Assembly (NCBI RefSeq): GCF_900167435.1
Contig: NZ_FUWS01000008.1
Span: forward strand, 167,404-231,403
Direction: 5' to 3'
Source of the DNA: Marinactinospora thermotolerans DSM 45154
GTDB lineage: Bacteria > Actinomycetota > Actinomycetes > Streptosporangiales > Streptosporangiaceae
Length of the DNA stretch: 64,000 nucleotides
In this document: positions 9,584 through 18,202 of the stretch, one piece after another
Layout of the letters: each line of letters begins with the position of its first letter
How positions within the stretch are numbered: position 1 is the first letter of the stretch
Translations under genes and position numbers: made by a program
Notes under the pieces: generated by a model
Told to the model about the DNA's origin: nothing
The model's database searches: none
Seen by the model: only the letters and a program-made list of their open reading frames with translations

Positions 9584-10140
9584 CGCCCTCCCTTTCGCGT
9601 CCCGTCGAGGGTAGGTCCTAAGCCATCCCCCATGTCTCAAGTGTCGTCGGCGTACGCCCGTTCGGCCAGTACCCCGTCCGGCATGTCCGAACCGCGCGGC
9701 CGTGGGACCGTCGGTGCCGCCCGCCGTCGCGATGCTGAAACGGCGGGGATGTGGCCCTGCCGTCCCCCATCTTGACATGGGCGGCCTCCCCATCCCCGTC
9801 AGCCGGGAACGGTTTCGGTCCGTCGGGTCTTGACGCCTGACGGCGATGCTATCTCCCGCCGGGCACCACCGCCCGATAGGTCCACTCCGTCGGGAACTTC
9901 CGCCCCTTTCGCCGGGAAGCAGGAGCTCATCGCGGGACTGAACGCAAATCGACACGCCGTATGCTGCGCAAAGGTGATCTATCAAATCTCTTTTGGTTAT
10001 CGGAACATCGATGGGCGCGGCGGAAGTTGTCCACTTATGGACGAGAAGCGCCGGCGACGGCCGGCGTCCGCAAACGGGGCACGCCACCCCGACGAGCAAC
10101 GGGGAGACCACCGCGTCCGGCGCGGTGACGGAGGGGGAGG
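9584..10140. other. Divergent intergenic region between sepH and a membrane-protein gene
   Basis: No gene recognised. The middle is an AT-rich island (about 9940-10015, with CTATCAAATCTCTTTTGGTT), unusual for the window and probably the promoter of the gene starting at 10141. The sepH promoter should lie at about 9590-9700. Frames at 9830-10144 have no family resemblance. Confidence 0.4.
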
Positions 10141-11250
10141 ATGAGCGAAGGCCAGGACGAGAAGAAGAGAAAACGCATCGACCTGAGCATGTCGCAGGTG
10201 GTCGGTGGCGGTCTGGCCACGCTGACCGCGGCGACCGCGGCGTCCTACCTCGGTGTCTACGGCACCATCATCGGCGCCGCGGTCATGAGCGTCATCAGCA
10301 CCGCGGGGACCGCGGTGGTCCAGCACTTCCTGAGCCGAAGCGGGGACAAGGCCCGTGACTTCGCCGGACGCGCGCACCTGACCAGGAACCGGCGGCCGGA
10401 ACCGCGCAGCGCCACCGAGGAGTTGCGCGCCGCGGGGCCGGGGCGGGTCGGCGACGCCGACACGCTGCTGGCGGCGACGACCGAGATCGGCGAGACATCC
10501 GCCGAGAGGGACGACCCCGCCACCCGGGTGCTCCCCACGGTGGGAGACGCCGCTCCCACGACCGTCTTCCCGGCGACCGGGCGGACGGAGGGACACGACG
10601 CCACCGAGCTGCTCGCCACGGGACGGAAGACGGGCGCGGCCCGTCCCGACGCCCCCGATGGGGAATTCCCGGACGAGCGCGTGGACCGGGGAGGGCCGGA
10701 CAGCCGCACCTGGTGGCGGCGCAAGGAGATCATCATCCCCGCGGTGGGGATCTTCCTGTTGGTCATGGCCGTCATCACCGCGTTCGAGCTGTTCTCCGGC
10801 CGGACGCTGACGGCGACCGTGCACGGACAGGACGGCCGGTCCGCGCCCTCGTTGCTGGGCGGCAACGCGGCGCAGTCCACGGAGGAGACCCCCTCCCAGG
10901 AGACCGGGCCCGACACGGGCATCGAGGACCAGCAGGAGCCGACCGGCCAGCCCACCACGGCCCCCACCGAGGCGCCCGGAGGCCAGGGCGGTCCCTGGGG
11001 ACAGCAGGACGAGTCCACCGATCCCACGGCCCCCGCGACCCCGGGAGACGAAGGCGACCCGACCGGCGCACCCACCGCGCCGGGGTCGGGCGAGACCGGG
11101 GACGGCACGTCCGGGCAGGACGGCCAAGGAGGCCAGGACGGGCAGGACGGCCTTGACGGCGGCGCCGACGAAGGCGCCGGAGGCGGCGGCCAGGGGAGCG
11201 GGGCGTTCCCACCGGCCGCTCCGCAGCAGCAGGGCCAGCCGGTGCCGTGA
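10141..11250 (+). CDS. Two-TM membrane protein with Pro/Gly/Gln-rich tail
   Basis: This 369-residue protein has a short basic N-terminus (KKRKR). A conserved-looking glycine/alanine helix pair follows at 17-62 (VVGGGLATLTAATAASYLGV, YGTIIGAAVMSVIS), then a Thr/Glu-rich loop, a second membrane segment at about 197-220 (IIIPAVGIFLLVMAVITAFE), and a long extracytoplasmic tail of Gly, Gln, Pro and Asp (repeated GQDGQ). The N-terminal block resembles a recurrent actinobacterial module that precedes a variable linker and a second TM; its function is not known to me. GGAGGGGGAGG abuts ATG 10141. The tail's low complexity suggests a wall-spanning region. A perfect palindrome follows the stop. Confidence 0.75.
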   Translation: MSEGQDEKKRKRIDLSMSQVVGGGLATLTAATAASYLGVYGTIIGAAVMSVISTAGTAVVQHFLSRSGDKARDFAGRAHLTRNRRPEPRSATEELRAAGPGRVGDADTLLAATTEIGETSAERDDPATRVLPTVGDAAPTTVFPATGRTEGHDATELLATGRKTGAARPDAPDGEFPDERVDRGGPDSRTWWRRKEIIIPAVGIFLLVMAVITAFELFSGRTLTATVHGQDGRSAPSLLGGNAAQSTEETPSQETGPDTGIEDQQEPTGQPTTAPTEAPGGQGGPWGQQDESTDPTAPATPGDEGDPTGAPTAPGSGETGDGTSGQDGQGGQDGQDGLDGGADEGAGGGGQGSGAFPPAAPQQQGQPVP

Positions 11251-11272
11251 CGCACCGGTGGGCGACGCGAGA

Positions 11273-11310
11273 GGCCGGGCGCCGCTCCCCGCGGGGAGCG
11301 GCGCCCGGCC
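11273..11310. terminator. Perfect 38-bp palindrome between convergent genes
   Basis: The left arm (11273-11290) is the exact reverse complement of 11293-11310, with GC at the centre. It lies 22 nt after the stop of the + gene and 6 nt from the stop of the - gene, so it can serve both as a bidirectional terminator. Confidence 0.85.
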
Positions 11311-11315
11311 GCCTG

Positions 11316-12617
11316 TCAGGGCCCGAACACCTGGTCCAGGTAGGCGTTGGCGAACCTGCGCTCGGGGTCGACCCGTTCCCGCACCTCCAGCGCGTCGCCC
11401 AGCCGCGGATAGACCGATTCGAGATAGGCGCGGTCGCGGGTGTGGATCTTGCCCCAGTGGGGCCGTCCGCCGACCTCCGTGAAGATCGGCTCCAGGTCGC
11501 CGAAGTACTCCAGGTAGGGGGAGCCCCGGTAGACGTGGACGGCGACGTAGGCGGTGTCACGGCCATAGGCGGTGGACAGCCACACGTCGTCGGCGGGGGC
11601 GAAGCGCACCTCGATGGGGAAGCCGATCCGGTGGTCGCCGCGCTTGAGCACCGCGCGGATCCTGCGCAGGACCTCGCGCAGGTGATCGGCCGGGATCGCG
11701 TACTCCATCTCGACGAACCGCACCCGGCGGGGGCTGGCGAACACCCGGTACGAGGCGTCGGTGTAGGAGCGCGCCGACAGCGCGCGCGCCGACACCTGGT
11801 TGATCGCGGGGATCGCCCGAGGCGCCCGCCGTCCCAGCCGGTTGACCACCTCGAACACCGAGTTCGACAGGAACTCGTCGTCGAACCAGGCGCGGAACGA
11901 GGACAGCGGGTCGGCCGGTCCGGCCACGCGGTTGTTGCGCTTGGTGTTGGTCAGACCCGTGTGCGGGAACCAGAAGAACTCGAAGTGGTCGTTGTCCGCG
12001 CGCAGTTCCTCCAGCCGTTCCAGGACCTCGTCCAGCGGCATGGGCTCCTCACGGGCGTGCAACAGGAAGGCCGGCTCCACCGCCATCGTCAGCGCGGTCA
12101 CGATCCCGAAGGCCCCCAGCCCCACCCGGGCGGCGTGGAACAGCTCGGGTTCCTCCCGGGGCGAGCAGGTGACGACCCGCCCGTCGGCGAGCACCATCTC
12201 CAGGGCGCGCACCTGCGCCGCCAGCCCGCCGGCGTCGCGTCCGGTGCCGTGCGTGCCGGTCTGGACCGCCCCGGCCATGGTCTGCACCGCGATGTCGCCC
12301 ATGTTCGCCAGTGCCAGGCCCCGGGCCGCGAGCGCCTCGTTGAAGTCGCACAGGGGCCTGCCCGCCTCGACGGTGGCGGTGCCGGCTTCGAGGTCGACCG
12401 AGCGCAGCGCGGTCAGCGCGCTGGGGGCCAGGAGGAGCCCGTCGGTGAGGGCCACCCCGGTGAAGGAGTGTCCCGTGCCGACCATGCGTACCCGCAGACC
12501 CTCCGCCGCCGCCGATCGCAGCGCCGTGACCACGTCAGCGGTGCTGTTGGGAACGGTCCACCGCTGAGGAACCGTCTCGTAGGTGCCCGACCATGTGCGC
12601 CACGTCACATTCGTCAT
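11316..12617 (-). CDS. FAD-linked oxidase of the D-arabinono-1,4-lactone oxidase / alditol oxidase family
   Basis: This 433-residue flavoenzyme of the vanillyl-alcohol-oxidase fold oxidises a sugar lactone or polyol with O2. The FAD_binding_4 domain covers about residues 12-180; RMVGTGHSF at 44-52 contains His50, the position that carries covalent FAD in AldO-type enzymes. GAVQTGTHGTG follows in the phosphate-binding part. The C-terminal ALO domain ends with the diagnostic RPHWGKIH motif and a conserved DPERRFANAYL stretch. ATG 12617 has no ribosome site, but TAGCCT ends 8 nt upstream, pointing to leaderless transcription. Alditol oxidase and lactone oxidase cannot be separated from sequence alone. 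Divergent from the ferrochelatase gene. Confidence 0.88.
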   Translation of the reverse strand: MTNVTWRTWSGTYETVPQRWTVPNSTADVVTALRSAAAEGLRVRMVGTGHSFTGVALTDGLLLAPSALTALRSVDLEAGTATVEAGRPLCDFNEALAARGLALANMGDIAVQTMAGAVQTGTHGTGRDAGGLAAQVRALEMVLADGRVVTCSPREEPELFHAARVGLGAFGIVTALTMAVEPAFLLHAREEPMPLDEVLERLEELRADNDHFEFFWFPHTGLTNTKRNNRVAGPADPLSSFRAWFDDEFLSNSVFEVVNRLGRRAPRAIPAINQVSARALSARSYTDASYRVFASPRRVRFVEMEYAIPADHLREVLRRIRAVLKRGDHRIGFPIEVRFAPADDVWLSTAYGRDTAYVAVHVYRGSPYLEYFGDLEPIFTEVGGRPHWGKIHTRDRAYLESVYPRLGDALEVRERVDPERRFANAYLDQVFGP

Positions 12618-12721
12618 GGTCCAGGAGGCTACACACGCCGGGCGCCAGGGGATAGGGTCACCGGCCCGGGTGACCTCCATTACGCCGGGTCACGGCTTTG
12701 TCGTGGCCGTGACCTGGTTTC

Positions 12722-13765
12722 ATGGAGACCATGAGGCCCTACGACGCGTTTCTGCTCATCTCTTTCGGCGGCCCGGAGAAGACCGACGACGTCATCCCCT
12801 TCCTGGAGAACGTCACCCGCGGCCGCGGCATCCCCCGTGAGCGGCTGGCCGAGGTCGGCGAGCACTACTTCCTCTTCGGTGGTGTGAGCCCGATCAACCA
12901 GCAGTGCCGGGACCTGATCGACGCCATCCGCGCCGATTTCGACGCCGCGGGCGTCGACCTGCCGATCTACTGGGGCAACCGCAACTGGGACCCCTACCTG
13001 ACCGAGACGGTCGCGCAGATGGCCAAGGACGGGGTGCGGCGGGTCGTCGCCCTGGCCACCTCGGCCTACAGCAACTACTCCAGCCACCGCCAGTACCTGG
13101 AGGACATCGACCGCGCCCGCGAGGCGGTCGGCCCCGACGCCCCGCAGATCGACCTGATCCGCCCCTACTTCGACCACCCGGGGTTCATCGACTCCTTCGT
13201 CGACCACACCCGGGCCGCGCTGGACCGCCTGCCCGCCGACCTGCGCGGCGAGGCCCGCCTGCTCTACTCCGCGCACTCCATCCCCATCGCGATGGCCCAG
13301 GCCAGCGGCGACCCGCGGCGTGAGCACGGCCCCGAGGGCGCCTACGTCGACCAGCTCGCCGAGGTGGCCCGGCTCATCACCGAGAGGGTCGGCGGGGAGC
13401 ACGCCTATGACCTCGTCTACCAGAGCCGCAGCGGCCCGCCCAGCCAGCCGTGGCTGGAACCCGACATCAACGACCGGATGGAGGAGCTGGCCGCCGAGGG
13501 GGTCAAGGCCGTCGTCGTGGTGCCCTACGGCTTCGTCTCCGACCACATGGAGGTCAAGTACGACCTCGACGTCGAGGCGGTGGCCACCGCCGAGCGGCTC
13601 GGCCTGCGGATGGAGCGGGCGTTGAGCCCGGGCACCCATCCCGCGTTCGTGGCGATGGTCCGCGACCTGGTCGAGGAACGGGCCGAGGGACGCGAGCCCG
13701 CGGGGCTGAGCCGGCTCACCCGCGAGTGCCACGACTGCCCGCCGGACTGCTGCAAGCTCCGCTGA
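12722..13765 (+). CDS. hemH: Ferrochelatase (coproporphyrin III type expected)
   Basis: Inserts Fe2+ into the porphyrin in heme synthesis; actinobacterial enzymes use coproporphyrin III (CpfC, also named HemH). The protein has 347 residues and starts with YDAFLLISFGGP. The catalytic His185 sits in YSAHSIP (182-188) and Glu277 in SDHMEVKYD (273-281). The C-terminus carries Cys336, Cys339, Cys343 and Cys344 (CHDCPPDCC), consistent with the [2Fe-2S] cluster known for actinobacterial ferrochelatases. ATG 12722 is used; ATG 12731, with GGAG three bases before it, is an alternative only three codons later. A perfect 10-bp hairpin follows the gene. Confidence 0.95.
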   Translation: METMRPYDAFLLISFGGPEKTDDVIPFLENVTRGRGIPRERLAEVGEHYFLFGGVSPINQQCRDLIDAIRADFDAAGVDLPIYWGNRNWDPYLTETVAQMAKDGVRRVVALATSAYSNYSSHRQYLEDIDRAREAVGPDAPQIDLIRPYFDHPGFIDSFVDHTRAALDRLPADLRGEARLLYSAHSIPIAMAQASGDPRREHGPEGAYVDQLAEVARLITERVGGEHAYDLVYQSRSGPPSQPWLEPDINDRMEELAAEGVKAVVVVPYGFVSDHMEVKYDLDVEAVATAERLGLRMERALSPGTHPAFVAMVRDLVEERAEGREPAGLSRLTRECHDCPPDCCKLR

Positions 13766-13789
13766 CCCCGGCCGCCGCGCACATCCCAT

Positions 13790-13820
13790 GGTCGGACGCC
13801 GCTCTGTCGAGCGTCCGACC
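13790..13820 (+). terminator. Hairpin after ferrochelatase gene
   Basis: GGTCGGACGC (13790-13799) pairs perfectly with GCGTCCGACC (13811-13820) across an 11-nt loop, 24 nt after the hemH stop. Confidence 0.75.
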
Positions 13821-13868
13821 GGTCCCGATAGGGTCGGAGGGATCCGGTGCCGGAGAACGGGGGTTGTC

Positions 13869-15896
13869 GTGGCTCGTCCTTGGTATGAACTGTCGGAGTA
13901 CGTCCGGCTACGGCGGGTGGGGGGACTGCGTCTCTCACCGGACGGGACACGCCTGGTCGCCCCCGTCAGCGAGCTGAAGCCCGATGGGAAGTCGTTCGGC
14001 ACCGCGCTGTGGGAGATCGACCCGCGCGGCCAGGCCGGAGCGCGCCGGCTGACCCGCTCCGCCGAGGGCGAGTCCGCGCCCTGCTTCCTGCCCGACGGCT
14101 CGCTGCTGTTCACCTCCAAGCGTCCCGACGCCCAGGCCGAAACCACCGACGCCTCCGTGCCCGGGCTGTGGCTGCTACCCGCGGACGGGGGCGAGGCCAG
14201 GCAGGTCGCCGCGCGTCCGGGCGGGATCGGCGCGGTCGCGGTGGCCGCCGAGGCGGGCACGGTCGTCTTCGCCTCCGCGACCTTCCCCGGTGCCGCCGAC
14301 GCCGAGGCCGACGAGAAGGCGCGCGCGGCGCGGACGGACGCGGGGGTCACGGCGATCCTGCACGAGGAGCACCCCGTGCGCTTCTGGGACCACGACCTGG
14401 GGCCGGCTCGGCCGCGGCTGTTCGCCGCCGACCCGCCCGCCACCCCCGACGAGCCGCTGGGACCCCGGCGCGACCTCACCCCCGAACCGGGCAGCGCGCT
14501 GGAGGGGACGGCGCACGAGGTCACGCCGGACGGGCGGACCGTCGTCACCTCCTGGGCCGTCCCCGACGGCCCGGGAACGCACCACCACGACCTCGTCGCG
14601 ATCGACCTGGCGACGGGGGAACGGAGGAGCGTCGCCGAAGGGGGCCCCGGCCGCGACTTCGACGGTCCGCGCGTCTCCCCGGACGGCACCCGCGTGGCCG
14701 CGATCCACTCCTTCGACGGCGACTACGACAACGAGGTCCGTGACGCCACGCTGTGGGTGGTCGACCTCGCCACCGGTGAGGGACGCGACGTGCTGGCCGG
14801 ACACGAGCTGTGGCCCCTGGCCCTGGCCTGGGCGCCCGACTCCTCCGCGGTCTACTTCACCGCCGACCATGCGGGGCGCCGTCCGATCTTCCGAGTGGAC
14901 CTCGCCACCGGCGACCTCCTCAGGCTCACCGCCGACGACGGCGCCTACAGCGAACTGTGCCCCGCCCCCGACGGGCGGACGCTGTACGCGCTGCGCGACT
15001 CCTGGGACGAGCCCCCCACCCCGGTCCGCCTGGCTGCCGATGAGGCCGGACAGGAGCCGGTGCGGCTGCCCGGCCCGGAGCTGCCCTTGGAGATGCCGGG
15101 GCGGCTGACCGAGGTCGAGACGACCGCGGACGACGGGACCCGGATCCGCGCCTGGCTGGTCCTGCCGCCCGGCGCCTCGGCGCAGTCGCCCGCCCCCCTG
15201 CTGTTGTGGGTGCACGGTGGCCCCTACATGAGCTTCAACGCCTGGTCGTGGCGGTGGAACCCGTGGCTGCCGGCCGCCCGGGGATACGCCGTCCTGCTGC
15301 CCGACCCCGCCCTGTCCACCGGGTACGGTCAGGACATGCTCCGCCGGGGCTGGGGCCAGTGGGGGCCGCGCACCTTCGCCGACCTGATGGCGATCACCGA
15401 CGCGGCGGTCGCCCGCGACGACATCGACGCCGGGCGCACCGCGGCGATGGGCGGCTCCTTCGGCGGCTACATGGCCAACTGGATCGCCGGGCACACCGAC
15501 CGTTTCAAGGCGATCGTCACCCATGCCTCCCTGTGGGCCCTGGACGGCTTCCACGCCACCACCGACTCCCCGCCGGTGTGGATGCGCGAGTTCGGGGATC
15601 CGCGCACCCAGCCGCAGCGCTACGAGCTGAACTCCCCCCACCGCCACGTCGCGGCCATCCGCACCCCGATGCTCGTCATCCACGGCGACAAGGACTACCG
15701 GGTCCCCATCGGCGAGGGGCTGCGGCTGTGGTGGGACCTCGTCAGCCACCGGGTCGACGCGAAGTTCCTGTACTTCCCGAGTGAGAACCACTGGATCCTG
15801 TCCCCGGGCAACATCAGGGTCTGGTACGAGACGGTGTTCGCGTTCCTGGACCACCACGTGCAAGGCAAGGAGTGGCGCCGTCCCGACCTGCTGTGA
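13869..15896 (+). CDS. S9 family peptidase (acylaminoacyl-/dipeptidyl-peptidase type)
   Basis: A 675-residue serine peptidase of the prolyl-oligopeptidase clan. It has an N-terminal beta-propeller with repeated SPDGTR and PDGR motifs (residues 1 to about 400) and a C-terminal alpha/beta-hydrolase domain. The triad is Ser530 in GGSFGGYM, Asp609 in HGDKDYRVP and His641 in ENHWIL. LLLWVHGGPYMSF forms the oxyanion-hole side. No signal peptide is visible, so it is probably cytoplasmic and trims short peptides. GTG 13869 is preferred because it starts the propeller (VARPWYELSEYV) and has GGAGAACGGGGG upstream; the frame is open to 13788 without support. It ends 44 nt before the next gene. Confidence 0.9.
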   Translation: MARPWYELSEYVRLRRVGGLRLSPDGTRLVAPVSELKPDGKSFGTALWEIDPRGQAGARRLTRSAEGESAPCFLPDGSLLFTSKRPDAQAETTDASVPGLWLLPADGGEARQVAARPGGIGAVAVAAEAGTVVFASATFPGAADAEADEKARAARTDAGVTAILHEEHPVRFWDHDLGPARPRLFAADPPATPDEPLGPRRDLTPEPGSALEGTAHEVTPDGRTVVTSWAVPDGPGTHHHDLVAIDLATGERRSVAEGGPGRDFDGPRVSPDGTRVAAIHSFDGDYDNEVRDATLWVVDLATGEGRDVLAGHELWPLALAWAPDSSAVYFTADHAGRRPIFRVDLATGDLLRLTADDGAYSELCPAPDGRTLYALRDSWDEPPTPVRLAADEAGQEPVRLPGPELPLEMPGRLTEVETTADDGTRIRAWLVLPPGASAQSPAPLLLWVHGGPYMSFNAWSWRWNPWLPAARGYAVLLPDPALSTGYGQDMLRRGWGQWGPRTFADLMAITDAAVARDDIDAGRTAAMGGSFGGYMANWIAGHTDRFKAIVTHASLWALDGFHATTDSPPVWMREFGDPRTQPQRYELNSPHRHVAAIRTPMLVIHGDKDYRVPIGEGLRLWWDLVSHRVDAKFLYFPSENHWILSPGNIRVWYETVFAFLDHHVQGKEWRRPDLL

Positions 15897-15940
15897 CCCC
15901 GCAGCGCGCCGGGAAACGCCACGATCGTGAGGGGAGAAGC

Positions 15941-16765
15941 ATGACCACGTCCGCATCGGCGACCGATCCGCGGGAGCTGCTGACATTGGCGGTGGAGGCC
16001 GCCGAGCACGCCGGCCGGCTGGCCGCCGAGGGCCAGGCCAAGGTCGGGGTGCTCGCCACCAAGTCGACGCCCACCGATGTCGTCACCGAGATGGACCGCG
16101 CCGCCGAACGCCTGATCCGCGAGCGCCTGCTCGGCGCGCGGCCGGGCGACTCGCTGCTGGGCGAGGAGGGGGGTGCCAGCGGTGGCTCCAGCGGGGTGCG
16201 CTGGATCGTCGACCCGATCGACGGGACCGTCAACTACCTCTACGGGCGGGCGGAATGGGCGGTCAGCATCGCCGCGGAGGTCGACGGCGAGGTCGTCGCG
16301 GGTGTGGTGGCCGCCCCCGTCCTCGGCGAGGTCTACACGGCCGTGCGCGGTCAGGGCGCCTGGTGCGCGGGGGAGCGGCTGCGCGTGAACGAGGGGGTTC
16401 CGCTGGAGATGGCGCTGGTCGCGACCGGCTTCGGCTACGCCGCGTCGCGGCGTGCCCACCAGGCCCGGGTGCTGAGCGAGGTCCTGCCCCGGGTGCGCGA
16501 CATCCGCAGGGCCGGCGCGGCGGCGTTGGACCTGTGCGCGCTGGCCCACGGCCGGATCGACGCCTACTACGAGCGCGGACTCAACCCGTGGGACTGGAGC
16601 GCCGCCGCGCTGGTGGCCGAGGAGGCCGGAGCCAGGGTGGGCGGACTCGACGGGGCGCCGGTCGGCCCGGATCTCGCGATCGCGGCCGCCCCCGGCCTGT
16701 TCGAGGCCCTGCACGACCTGCTGGCGCCCCTGGGGGCCGACACCGATGGCGGGGACGGCCGGTAA
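15941..16765 (+). CDS. Inositol monophosphatase family protein (SuhB-like)
   Basis: A 274-residue Mg2+-dependent phosphatase; family members dephosphorylate inositol-1-phosphate, histidinol phosphate or related sugar phosphates. Metal ligands are visible: GEEGG (74-78, with Glu75/Glu76), DPIDGT (91-96) and Asp218 in NPWDWSAAALVAEEAG. GAGGGGAGAAGC precedes ATG 15941. Lying 44 nt behind the S9 peptidase gene, it could be co-transcribed with it. The exact substrate cannot be chosen from sequence. A strong palindrome after the stop separates it from the convergent small gene. Confidence 0.9.
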   Translation: MTTSASATDPRELLTLAVEAAEHAGRLAAEGQAKVGVLATKSTPTDVVTEMDRAAERLIRERLLGARPGDSLLGEEGGASGGSSGVRWIVDPIDGTVNYLYGRAEWAVSIAAEVDGEVVAGVVAAPVLGEVYTAVRGQGAWCAGERLRVNEGVPLEMALVATGFGYAASRRAHQARVLSEVLPRVRDIRRAGAAALDLCALAHGRIDAYYERGLNPWDWSAAALVAEEAGARVGGLDGAPVGPDLAIAAAPGLFEALHDLLAPLGADTDGGDGR

Positions 16766-16776
16766 CGGGCCGCACG

Positions 16777-16813
16777 CGGCCGGCCGGGACCTGGGGTGGG
16801 TCCCGGCCGGCCG
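16777..16813. terminator. 15-bp perfect inverted repeat between convergent genes
   Basis: CGGCCGGCCGGGACC (16777-16791) pairs with GGTCCCGGCCGGCCG (16799-16813) over a 7-nt loop. It lies between the stops at 16765 (+) and 16839 (-). Confidence 0.85.
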
Positions 16814-16838
16814 TACGCCCTGGGGTGTCGGGTGATCG

Positions 16839-17009
16839 CTAGGCGCAGTGGGGGTCGATCCCGTTGCGGACGGCGATGCGATGCAGGTCTTCGAGTTCCG
16901 ACGCATGGGCGTCGACAAGGAACTCGTCTCCGGCCGCGCGAGCGGCTTGGAGGGAAACGGAGATCTCGGCGATACGGACGCGGAGCTCCGCCAGAAACTC
17001 GCCCATCAT
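16839..17009 (-). CDS. Small conserved-type actinobacterial protein (56 aa)
   Basis: A short acidic helical protein, MMGEFLAELRVRIAEISVSL followed by QAARAAGDEFLVDAHASE and LEDLHRIAVRNG. The pattern of two amphipathic helices (about 3-27 and 30-48) with GDEFLVDAH between them is of a kind I have seen in other actinomycete small proteins, but no function is assigned. GAGAGGAG precedes two adjacent ATGs (17009 and 17006); the second has the better 7-nt spacing, so the true protein may be 55 residues. The longer frame upstream to 17192 has no ribosome site and lower coding character. Confidence 0.6.
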   Translation of the reverse strand: MMGEFLAELRVRIAEISVSLQAARAAGDEFLVDAHASELEDLHRIAVRNGIDPHCA

Positions 17010-17250
17010 CACACTCCTCTCACCACATGGACAGCGGTTGCTGGGCATACCCATGTGAGGTCTTGGCTCAAACCTTGACTTTGGTCCTCTCCTGACCGGA
17101 GACGACCGGGCCCCAGCGTGTGGGGAGGGGGCGCCGACCCTGGGAATCGGTCCCCTGTTGGGCTCTTCCAGGGTGGCATGCGCCACAAACACCCGTTTGT
17201 TCTATTTCTTATTTCTTTCTTATCCCGGATGTGTCAGATTTGAGATGTGC

Positions 17251-17295
17251 GGGGTGAACGTCGCTGCCGGTGTGTTGGGGGATGCGCCGGCAGCG
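17251..17295 (+). repeat. 45-bp hairpin repeat, copy 1
   Basis: Matches 17466-17510 at 42 of 45 positions; the last 34 bases are identical. It forms a 9-bp stem CGCTGCCGG/CCGGCAGCG around a 16-nt loop containing TGTGTTGGGGGATG. Confidence 0.85.
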
Positions 17296-17465
17296 ACTCC
17301 GTTCTTCCAGGGGCAGGAGCGCTCCCGGGAACGTTTCGAGACCACCGCGCCCTAGTCGCCTCCCCCTCGAAGGGGATAGCCTGACCTGCGTGTTCACCGA
17401 CCTGTGGGTGAGGGATGGTTTACTCCATCCTTATCCGAAGTGTGGGAGAACGGTAGACGCAGCCG

Positions 17466-17510
17466 GGGGTTGACGCCGCTGCCGGTGTGTTGGGGGATGC
17501 GCCGGCAGCG
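17466..17510 (+). repeat. 45-bp hairpin repeat, copy 2
   Basis: Second copy, ending 38 nt before the response-regulator start; same stem-loop as copy 1. It may act as an operator, a leader hairpin or an attenuator. Confidence 0.85.
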
Positions 17511-17548
17511 GCCAGACCGGCCGGCGCGCCGTGGAAACGAAGGACGAA

Positions 17549-18202
17549 GTGCGCGTACTGGTGGTCGAAGACGAGCAGGTCCTCGCCGACGCGGTGGCCG
17601 TGGGCCTACGGCGGGAATCAATGGCCGTCGACGTCGTTTACGACGGAGACAGCGCCCTGGAGCGCGCGAGCGTCAACGACTACGACGTCATCGTGCTCGA
17701 CCGCGACCTCCCCGGAACCCACGGGGACGACGTGTGCCGCTCCCTGGCCGCCGAGAGCTACCCCGGACGCATCCTCATGCTCACCGCGGCGGGCGAACTC
17801 GACGACAAGGTCACCGGACTGACCATCGGCGCCGACGACTACATGGCCAAACCCTTCGCGTTCGCCGAACTCATCGCGCGGGTCCGGGCGCTGGGCCGCC
17901 GAGCGGCGCCGCCCCTGCCGCCGGTGCTGCGCCGCAACGGCGTCACCCTCGATCCGGCCAACCACACGGTGCAGCGCGACGGCCGCGACATCGCGCTGAC
18001 CCCCAAGGAGTTCGCGGTCCTCGAGGTGCTGATGCGCGCCAACGGGACCGTCGTCAGCGCCGAGGGCCTGCTGGAGAAGGCCTGGGACGAAAACGCCGAC
18101 CCGTTCACCAACGTGGTGCGCGTGACCGTCATGACACTGCGCAAGAAGCTCGGTGAGCCGCAGGTCATCCACACCGTCCCGGGCGCGGGGTACCGGATTT
18201 GA
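17549..18202 (+). CDS. OmpR-family response regulator
   Basis: A 217-residue DNA-binding response regulator. The receiver domain has acidic residues Glu7/Asp8 (VVEDEQ), phospho-acceptor Asp51 (VLDRDLPG), a Thr in MLTA and Lys101 (AKPF). The C-terminal winged helix (about 125-217) shows LTPKEFAVLEVLM, VVSAEGLLEKAWDE, VRVTVMTLRKKLG and VIHTVPGAGYRI. GTG 17549 is preferred: GAAGGA lies 4-5 nt upstream and the protein begins MRVLVVEDE. GTG 17531 would add six residues without a ribosome site. The sensor kinase starts inside the stop codon (TTGA overlap), so the two form an operon. Resembles CutR-type regulators; the stimulus is unknown. Confidence 0.93.
   Translation: MRVLVVEDEQVLADAVAVGLRRESMAVDVVYDGDSALERASVNDYDVIVLDRDLPGTHGDDVCRSLAAESYPGRILMLTAAGELDDKVTGLTIGADDYMAKPFAFAELIARVRALGRRAAPPLPPVLRRNGVTLDPANHTVQRDGRDIALTPKEFAVLEVLMRANGTVVSAEGLLEKAWDENADPFTNVVRVTVMTLRKKLGEPQVIHTVPGAGYRI

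Larger units (their letters stand above)
17010..17548. other. Regulatory intergenic region between small gene and two-component system
   Basis: No gene. It contains an AT-rich pyrimidine tract at 17188-17222, two copies of a 45-bp hairpin repeat (17251-17295 and 17466-17510), a small hairpin GGATGG/CCATCC near 17413-17430, and at 17381-17397 a 17-mer that recurs exactly upstream of the sugar-transport operon. The density of structure argues for a complex promoter or leader ahead of the response regulator. Confidence 0.5.

Noticed and set aside
17531-17548. GTG 17531 as start of the response regulator
   Set aside because: No ribosome site; GTG 17549 has GAAGGA upstream and gives the standard N-terminus.
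17394-17621. Two minus-strand mini-ORFs sharing the peptide CRRIPQHTGS (with 17209-17397)
   Set aside because: The shared peptide is just the translation of the duplicated hairpin repeat; no start signals and no conservation beyond the repeat.
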